NCBI GenBank assembly: GCA_035293245.1
Contig: DATDOO010000090.1
Coordinates: 1 to 9,899, forward strand
From: DATDOO01 sp035293245
Lineage (GTDB): Bacteria; Pseudomonadota; Gammaproteobacteria; Methylococcales; Methylococcaceae
Reading direction: 5' to 3'
Length of the DNA: 9,899 nucleotides
The position numbers and the translations under genes are program-made. The notes beneath the pieces were generated by a model. It was not told the DNA's origin, did no database searches, and was given only the letters and a program-made list of their open reading frames with translations. Position 1 is the first letter of the stretch. Each line of letters begins with the position of its first letter. Shown here piece by piece: positions 5,658 to 9,899 of this stretch.

Positions 5658-7016
5658 ATGAGTCAATCCTCCCCCTTCTTCAACCGCTGGCTCAGTCAAG
5701 TCGGCCCGGACATGGCGATCGAAGTGCTCAGCGACCTGGTCGATGTCGGTGCCGTGTTCGCGGTCGACGCCGCGGGCAAAATCCTGTTCTGGAGCCGGGG
5801 CGCGGAGCGGATGTCCGGCCTGCCCGCCGAGCGGGCCGTCGGCACGCCGTGCACCGAGGCATTCGGTTGCGAGGAGGGCATCGATCTTTGCGGATTGGCC
5901 GAGCAGGGAGTCATCAAGGGGCAGTCGGTTACACTCAAGCTCCGGGGCGGGGCCGGCATCGCTTGCTACCGCACGGCACGGGCGTTTTTCGATGCCGAAG
6001 GCCGCTTCGCCGGCGCCATCGAGTTTCTCCGCCCGGAATCGCAGACCGCGCCCGCAGCCGCCGTTCCCGAAGATGCGGAGCGCTTCCACGGGATTCTTTC
6101 CCGCGATCCCGCCATGAAGGAGGCGATCAGGATCATCCGCAATGTGGCGGAGACCGAGGCGACGGTTCTGATCCGCGGCGAATCCGGTACCGGCAAGGAA
6201 CTGGTCGCCCGCGCGCTGCACCTGGAAAGCCACCGCCGCGACGCACCGTTCCTGGCCGTCAACTGCGCGGCGCTGACGCCCAGCCTGCTGGAAAGCGAGC
6301 TGTTCGGCCACGTGAAGGGGGCGTTCACCGGCGCGGTGCGCGACCACGCCGGCCTGTTCCAGCGCGCCCACGGCGGGACGCTGTTCCTGGACGAAGTCGC
6401 GGAGCTGCCGCTGGAACTGCAAGCCAAGCTCTTGCGCGTTTTACAGGAACGCACCTTCCTGCCGGTGGGCAGCGACCATGCGGTGACGGTGGACGTACGC
6501 ATCATTGCCGCGACCCACCGTTCCCTGCGCGAAGCGGTCAAGACCGGACGGTTCCGGGAGGATTTGATGTACCGCCTGCGCGTCGTGCCGATCTTCCTCC
6601 CGCCGCTGCGCGAACGGCGCCGGGATGTCGCCTTTCTGCTGTGGCACTACATCGATCGCCATAACCTTCAGGGCCCCAGGCGGATCAAAAGCATCGCGCC
6701 GGAAGCCATGCGCCGCCTGCTGGATTACCCCTGGCCGGGCAACGTGCGGGAGTTGCAGAACGTGATCGAATACGCCTTCGCCGTCGGTCGGGTTGGCGAA
6801 CTGACCCTGGAAGATTTGCCGCCCGAGTTCCATGAAACGGCGGCGCAGCCGGTTGCGGAGGAACGCGAACCGGTCCAGCGCGCCCGGCGTAGCGACGAGG
6901 CCGAGATGATCCGCGAGGCCTTGCAGGTTTCGGGCGGATACCTGGAAAACGCGGCTCGCCTGGCCGGCATGAGCCGGGCCACCTTTTGGCGCAAGCGCAA
7001 GAAATACGGGATTTGA
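5658..7016 (+). CDS. Sigma-54 activator with cysteine-bearing PAS domain (FisR-like)
   Basis: A 452-residue enhancer-binding protein. An N-terminal PAS-type sensor spans about 22-125 and carries C65, C71, C78 and C103. The AAA+ domain spans about 143-375, with Walker A GESGTGKE (174-181), the sigma-54-contacting loop GAFTGA (221-226), Walker B GTLFLDE (240-246) and WPGNVREL (359-366). A Fis-type helix-turn-helix is at about 413-452 (NAARLAGMSRATFWRKRKKYGI region). The architecture and the C-x6-C pair recall FisR, which senses sulfane sulfur through cysteines and activates sqr genes. That fits the divergent sqr/cyd operon, but the cysteine spacing is not identical, so the signal is inferred. 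An in-frame stop at 5631 makes 5658 the first ATG. No good Shine-Dalgarno precedes it. A TATATA (5544-5549) is a possible -10 box without a convincing -35. Confidence 0.88.
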   Translation: MSQSSPFFNRWLSQVGPDMAIEVLSDLVDVGAVFAVDAAGKILFWSRGAERMSGLPAERAVGTPCTEAFGCEEGIDLCGLAEQGVIKGQSVTLKLRGGAGIACYRTARAFFDAEGRFAGAIEFLRPESQTAPAAAVPEDAERFHGILSRDPAMKEAIRIIRNVAETEATVLIRGESGTGKELVARALHLESHRRDAPFLAVNCAALTPSLLESELFGHVKGAFTGAVRDHAGLFQRAHGGTLFLDEVAELPLELQAKLLRVLQERTFLPVGSDHAVTVDVRIIAATHRSLREAVKTGRFREDLMYRLRVVPIFLPPLRERRRDVAFLLWHYIDRHNLQGPRRIKSIAPEAMRRLLDYPWPGNVRELQNVIEYAFAVGRVGELTLEDLPPEFHETAAQPVAEEREPVQRARRSDEAEMIREALQVSGGYLENAARLAGMSRATFWRKRKKYGI

Positions 7017-7067
7017 CGGGAAATTCGCCGGAACGCCCGCGGGGCACTCGGTGCGCAGACATGCACC

Positions 7068-7083
7068 CGTGTCCGCCGACACG
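7068..7083. other. Short hairpin in the 7017-7258 intergenic stretch
   Basis: CGTGTC-CGCC-GACACG forms a 6-bp stem after the activator gene. There is no T-run, so it is a poor intrinsic terminator. The rest of 7017-7258 shows no gene with a credible start and no recognisable site. Reading frames here are short GC-driven shadows. Confidence 0.35.
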
Positions 7084-7258
7084 CCACCGGTCCTATGCCC
7101 CGGCTGGGTGTTGGCCACATCAAGCCCTTGGTCTTAGGGCGAAAGCCGGTTATCCCGGCGGACAACCTGAGACCGCTCGGGCCGCTGCGATGCGCGATTT
7201 TTCACCGTGGAACGTACCTGCGAGGGCCGCCTGAAAATTAAGGGCGCAAGATTCGTGC

Positions 7259-7286
7259 TTGACATATGGAACGATAGGTCCAAAAT
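7259..7286 (+). promoter_or_regulatory. Sigma-70 promoter of tetR with embedded operator
   Basis: TTGACA (7259-7264) is a perfect -35 box. CAAAAT (7281-7286) is a 4/6 match to the -10 box with 16-base spacing. Transcription should begin at about 7293, one base before the ATG at 7294, which has no Shine-Dalgarno. The transcript may therefore be leaderless. Confidence 0.62.
7266..7283. promoter_or_regulatory. TetR operator O1
   Basis: ATGGAAC-GATA-GGTCCAA is an imperfect dyad lying between the -35 and -10 boxes of the tetR promoter, the classic position for repression. It is a degenerate copy of the perfect dyad at 7892-7921, sharing ACATATGGA-C on the left and GGTCCA on the right. Autorepression by the adjacent TetR protein is the simplest reading. 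Confidence 0.65.
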
Positions 7287-7293
7287 ACGCCCC

Positions 7294-7881
7294 ATGAACA
7301 TGGGACGCCCCCTGGAATTCGACCCCGAGCAGGCACTGGACGCCGCCATGGGGGTGTTTTGGGCGAGCGGCTACGGAGCCACTTCCGTGCAGGACTTGCT
7401 GGAAGCGATGGATTTGTCGAAGAGCAGTTTTTACCAGGCGTTCGGCAGCAAGCGGCAACTCTTCGAACGCTGCCTGAGGCGCTACCGGGAGAACACGGCG
7501 GCGGCCATGCTGGATGGACTGGATCAAACTGTGTCGGGACGGCGGTTCATCGCAGACATGCTGTATTCCGCCGCCGGGGAAGCCTGCCTCGGTGAAAAGC
7601 CGCGCGGGTGCCTGGTCATGAACACCGCGAACGAATTCGCACAGCAGGATGCGACGGTGGCAGGGTGGGTCGCGCAGGGCGTGAACCGGTTCACCGCGGT
7701 TTTCCGGGCAGCGGTGCAACGGGCGCAAAAGGAGGGCGAAATCGCCGCCGCCAAGGATCCGGAAGCGCTGGCGCATTATCTGGTCAGCAGCATGAGCGGA
7801 CTTAAGACCATGGTGAAGGCGGGTGCCGGGGAAAAGACGGTGCGGGACATCGTCCCGCTTATTCTGAGCGCGCTCGACTGA
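7294..7881 (+). CDS. TetR/AcrR repressor, NemR-like
   Basis: A 195-residue regulator. The N-terminal DNA-binding domain (about 8-55) contains the TetR helix-turn-helix TSVQDLLEAMDLSKSSFYQAF (from 30) and GSKRQLFERC. The ligand domain carries RGCLVMNTANEF (104-115). C106 in GCL lines up with GCL of E. coli NemR, whose C106 senses electrophiles and hypochlorous acid. C98 and C60 are also present. I start at 7294 because the promoter and operator lie directly upstream. A longer frame from 7207 would begin upstream of its own -35 box. A second ATG at 7300 is possible. It heads a cassette with a tautomerase and an AhpD-like gene, and similar operators precede all three. NemR-like electrophile sensing is inferred; the TetR fold is certain. 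Confidence 0.9.
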   Translation: MNMGRPLEFDPEQALDAAMGVFWASGYGATSVQDLLEAMDLSKSSFYQAFGSKRQLFERCLRRYRENTAAAMLDGLDQTVSGRRFIADMLYSAAGEACLGEKPRGCLVMNTANEFAQQDATVAGWVAQGVNRFTAVFRAAVQRAQKEGEIAAAKDPEALAHYLVSSMSGLKTMVKAGAGEKTVRDIVPLILSALD

Positions 7882-7891
7882 ATTTTTTGGG

Positions 7892-7921
7892 CCACATATG
7901 GACCCATCGGTCCATATGTGG
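7892..7921. promoter_or_regulatory. TetR operator O2 (perfect 13-bp dyad)
   Basis: Two exact 13-base arms (left arm CCACATATGGACC) are separated by CATC. The core is ATGGACC-N4-GGTCCAT. It follows a T6 run just after the tetR stop and ends 29 bases before the tautomerase ATG. Because the arms are perfect, the transcript would also form a strong 13-bp hairpin. No T-run follows it, so it is not a terminator. Confidence 0.72.
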
Positions 7922-7950
7922 GGTATCAACGTCAGCGAAAGGAGCAAATC

Positions 7951-8172
7951 ATGCCATTAGTGCAAATCAAGGGGATTGAAGGCTATCTCAGCCTGGAACA
8001 AAAACAGGACCTGATACGCCGGGTCACCGAAGCGGTCGTCTCGGTGGAGGGGGAGGGCGTACGCCCCGTCACGTGGGTCATCGTCGAAGACGTGACTTCG
8101 GGTGCCTGGGGCGTGGGTGGGCAGGCCATCAGCAGCGACGCGTTCCGCAGGATGGCCGCCCAAACGAACTAG
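7951..8172 (+). CDS. 4-oxalocrotonate tautomerase-fold protein
   Basis: A 73-residue subunit of the tautomerase superfamily, which assembles as beta-alpha-beta oligomers using an N-terminal proline as catalytic base. The start MPLVQIK exposes that proline after Met removal. QKQDLIRRVTEAVV (18-30) and VIVEDV-x6-GVGGQ (43-59) follow the family pattern. Compared with classical 4-OT, the two substrate arginines appear replaced: position 11 by Tyr and position 39 by Trp (mature numbering). A diacid substrate is therefore unlikely, and another tautomerase, dehalogenase-like or addition reaction is possible. AGGAG lies 7 bases before the ATG, so I use 7951 and not the longer frame from 7918, which begins inside operator O2. 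It lies between the repressor and the AhpD-like gene. Confidence 0.88.
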   Translation: MPLVQIKGIEGYLSLEQKQDLIRRVTEAVVSVEGEGVRPVTWVIVEDVTSGAWGVGGQAISSDAFRRMAAQTN

Positions 8173-8190
8173 GACCGGTCGTTTTTTTAC

Positions 8191-8220
8191 CCTGTTATGT
8201 ACCAATGAGTCCATAACAGG
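8191..8220. promoter_or_regulatory. TetR operator O3
   Basis: CCTGTTATGTACC-AATG and the right arm AGTCCATAACAGG match as an inverted repeat at 11 of 13 positions, with the same 13-4-13 geometry as O2. The core ATGTACC-N4-AGTCCAT resembles O1 and O2, while the outer arms differ. A T7 run precedes it and the next ATG is 28 bases downstream, repeating the O2 layout almost exactly. Confidence 0.6.
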
Positions 8221-8248
8221 ACTTCAGACTTGTGCACAGGAGCCCGTC

Positions 8249-8839
8249 ATGTCATCCGAATATCGACTCTCACTTCCCGCCCAGACCGTGGAAACCGCCG
8301 AGCCGCGCGCCAGAACCGTCCTCGAATCCGCGCAAGCGAGCTTGGGCTTCGTTCCCAACATGTACGCGGCGATGGCCAACTCGCCGGGATTGCTGGAGAG
8401 CTACCAACACGGCTACGCGCTGTTCCGCCAGGAGTCCGGCTTCACGCCGGTGGAGCAGGAAGTGGTCTTTCTCAGCATCAGCCGCGAGAACGGCTGCCAC
8501 TATTGCATGGCGGCGCACAGTTTCGTCGCCGATCACATCTCGAAGGTGCCCAGGCCCGTCACCGACGCGATTCGCGACCGCCAGCCCATTCCCGATGCCA
8601 GGCTAGCCGTATTGAGCGTCTTCACCGTCGCCATGGTGATTACCCGCGGACAGCCGAGCCGTCGGGACGTGGAAAGCTTCCTGTCCGCCGGCTACAGCGA
8701 ACGGCACGTCCTGGAAATCATCCTGGCCATTGCGGTGAAAACCTTGAGCAATTATGCCAACCATCTGTTCCACACCCCGGTGGACGAGGCGGTTGCCTCG
8801 CGCGCCTGGAGACCTTGCGCAACGGCAACTTCCGGATAA
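8249..8839 (+). CDS. AhpD/carboxymuconolactone decarboxylase-family protein
   Basis: A 196-residue protein with the AhpD-type redox motif ENGCHYCMAAH (80-90: C83-x2-C86-x3-H90), which in alkylhydroperoxidase D reduces peroxides through a cysteine pair. SLGFVPNMYAAMANSP (31-46) is the typical uncharacterised peroxidase-related lead-in. The C-terminal half (AVLSVFTVAMVITRGQPS, then EIILAIAVKTLSNYANH) repeats the helical fold. The CxxC indicates redox or peroxidase activity and not lactone decarboxylation. AGGAG lies 9 bases before the ATG at 8249. A longer frame from 8102 overlaps the tautomerase gene and is not used. It is the last gene of the TetR cassette, probably protecting against organic peroxides or electrophiles. 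The last residues (ATATSG) look unconserved. Confidence 0.87.
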   Translation: MSSEYRLSLPAQTVETAEPRARTVLESAQASLGFVPNMYAAMANSPGLLESYQHGYALFRQESGFTPVEQEVVFLSISRENGCHYCMAAHSFVADHISKVPRPVTDAIRDRQPIPDARLAVLSVFTVAMVITRGQPSRRDVESFLSAGYSERHVLEIILAIAVKTLSNYANHLFHTPVDEAVASRAWRPCATATSG

Positions 8840-8840
8840 C

Positions 8841-8883
8841 CCGGCAGCACCACAGGCCGGCTGCTCCCATGTGGTGTAGCCGG
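8841..8883. terminator. Imperfect hairpin after the AhpD-like gene
   Basis: CCGGC (8841-8845) pairs with GCCGG (8879-8883), and CACCACA (8848-8854) pairs with TGTGGTG (8870-8876), with a 2x2 internal loop between the stems. It begins 2 bases after the stop codon between convergent genes. There is no T-run, so any termination would be inefficient or factor-dependent, and it may instead protect the 3' end. Confidence 0.4.
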
Positions 8884-9115
8884 TCTTCACTCAAGGCGAT
8901 CGGAGGAGGAAGTCTTAGGGGCGGTTCGACGATATCCATGGCGAATCCCTCGATCTTGGTTTGTCCGGACCTCCGGAACGCCGCCGCAACGGAAAAGCGG
9001 CCCAGGGACGGCGATCAGCGAGAACACGGCATAAGGCGAGCGCAGCATGCCGACGGAAGGGTGTATTCGCAGCTTCGCTGGGTGTTCGTTTCTTACATTG
9101 GAGGTCATTTGCCGT
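8884..9115. other. Intergenic stretch without a supported gene
   Basis: The space between convergent genes holds only short frames without good ribosome sites. An AGGAGGAAG at 8902-8910 is not followed by a suitable start. The minus-strand text around 8950 reads KIEGFAMDIVEPP in one frame, perhaps a decayed coding remnant, but too short to assign. Confidence 0.4.
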
Positions 9116-9859
9116 TCACATTTTCCGGCCGATGTAGGCTTCGCTCGCCGGGCCTGGCACGCGCAAACTGCCGCCCAGTGCATAACGCCTGACGTCGCAC
9201 AGCCCGGCCAGATGCAGCCAGTGCTGCAGTTGCTGCGATTCGATGGACCGATAGCGCCAGCGCAAGCCATGCCATGCGCTGACTCGATCGGCACGGGTGG
9301 TGACGATCAGCAAGGGCGCGCCGGCCCTCAATACCCGCGCCATTTCCCCGAGGGTTGCGGACGGATCGGAACTGTGTTCCAGCATGTGGGCGCTCATGAC
9401 CATATCGAAATCGCCGGCCGGATAAGGCAGGCAATCGGCGTTGCCGTAACGCAGTTGCGCAGTAATGCCCGCATGCCCCAGGCGTCGAAGGTTGTCGCGT
9501 GCCCGCGCCAGCATGCGCGGTGAAATGTCGATGCCGTGGATTTCGAGTGCGCCGCAAGGGATGGCCTTCGCCAACGCCACGCTGAACGCAGCGGTCCCGA
9601 TGCCGCCATCGAGCACTTTTGCAGCCTGCGGCAGGCATTCCAGCCACCCGTCCGCCGCCAGCCGATTGAACAGGTTCGTGTAAGCGCGAGGGTGGCCGAG
9701 CAGGTTCATGACCGGATGCCAAAGCCAGGAGGCGCCATCGTACATCCGGGCGAGATCCACGGTTCCCGGAACTGTCCGTTGGACGATGACGCGCCAGGTG
9801 CCGACGGATAACTCGACCCGATTGCCGTCCCGGAAAGCGGGTCGATCACCAAGCGCCAT
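9116..9859 (-). CDS. Class I SAM-dependent methyltransferase
   Basis: A 247-residue Rossmann-fold methyltransferase (248 from a GTG at 9862). Counting from the GTG, motif I is VLDGGIGTAAF (83-93), motif II acidic residue is in IHGIDISPRML (108-118), a likely motif III is YGNADCLPYPAGDFDMV (139-155), and MSAHMLEHSSDP (156-167) precedes EMARVLRAGAPLLIVT. These place it near the Methyltransf_11/25 group. Motif I has Ala where a third Gly is common. Residues 40-62 (MYDGASWLWHPVMNLLGHPRAY) suggest a membrane-associated or quinone/lipid-type substrate, but the substrate cannot be named. An upstream in-frame stop at 9875-9877 shows that the 5' end is complete. GAAGG lies about 12 bases before the ATG. 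It converges on the TetR cassette and shows no functional link to it. Confidence 0.85.
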   Translation of the reverse strand: MALGDRPAFRDGNRVELSVGTWRVIVQRTVPGTVDLARMYDGASWLWHPVMNLLGHPRAYTNLFNRLAADGWLECLPQAAKVLDGGIGTAAFSVALAKAIPCGALEIHGIDISPRMLARARDNLRRLGHAGITAQLRYGNADCLPYPAGDFDMVMSAHMLEHSSDPSATLGEMARVLRAGAPLLIVTTRADRVSAWHGLRWRYRSIESQQLQHWLHLAGLCDVRRYALGGSLRVPGPASEAYIGRKM

Positions 9860-9899
9860 CACGGCGAAAAGCCTTCAGGCTGCGGCAGGCAGGACGCAA

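Noticed and set aside
5625..6422. 265-codon minus-strand open frame
   Set aside because: It is antisense to the sigma-54 activator, whose PAS and AAA+ motifs are unmistakable.
7207..7293. N-terminal extension of the TetR protein
   Set aside because: It would begin upstream of the -35 box and operator, and has no homology to TetR proteins and no ribosome site.
7892..7921. Rho-independent terminator after tetR
   Set aside because: The stem is strong, but the T-run precedes it instead of following, and on the minus strand it is followed by A residues. The operator reading fits all three copies.
1..9899. tRNA, rRNA, CRISPR array, transposase or phage genes
   Set aside because: I saw no cloverleaf, rRNA-like stretch, regularly spaced repeats or mobile-element protein motifs on either strand.

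Overview
The window is GC-rich, densely coded DNA that looks like a pseudomonadotal (beta- or gammaproteobacterial) chromosome. The reasons are the sigma-54 regulation, the CydX/CydP-type accessory subunits of cytochrome bd, and a NemR-like TetR repressor. I cannot name the genus. No rRNA, tRNA, CRISPR array, transposase or integrase gene was recognised. The left edge (1-141) is a nested inverted repeat.

Left two thirds (216-5439, all minus strand): a compact eight-gene unit. In order of transcription it is a TauE/SafE permease, cydP, cydA, a small secreted protein, cydB, cydX, a DUF2892-type membrane protein, and sulfide:quinone oxidoreductase (sqr). Most gaps are 0-70 bases, and cydP overlaps cydA. 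The logic reads as sulfide oxidation coupled to oxygen: SQR passes electrons from sulfide to quinone, cytochrome bd passes them from quinol to O2, and the permease may export a sulfur oxyanion. The striking feature is cydA. Its frame is open and its start, ribosome site and both termini are conserved, but about 330 central codons are missing, including ligands of heme b558 and the whole Q-loop. The join lies beside a 14-bp perfect palindrome.

Divergent control region (5440-5657): it reads as a complete sigma-54 enhancer layout. There is a -24/-12 element for the minus operon (5491-5506), an IHF-like site (5530-5542), and two 15-bp dyads GTTTCA-N3-TGAAAC exactly 40 bp apart (5582 and 5622). 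The plus-strand gene beyond it (5658-7016) encodes a PAS-AAA+-Fis enhancer-binding protein with a cysteine cluster. It resembles the sulfane-sulfur sensor FisR and is the obvious activator of the operon.

Right third: a TetR repressor (7294-7881), a tautomerase-fold protein (7951-8172) and an AhpD/carboxymuconolactone-decarboxylase-like protein (8249-8839), all plus strand. Each is preceded by a version of the same operator, ATGGACC-N4-GGTCCAT. The first operator sits between the -35 and -10 boxes of the tetR promoter. This looks like a small autoregulated electrophile or oxidant stress cassette. A convergent class I SAM methyltransferase gene (9116-9859, minus) closes the window.
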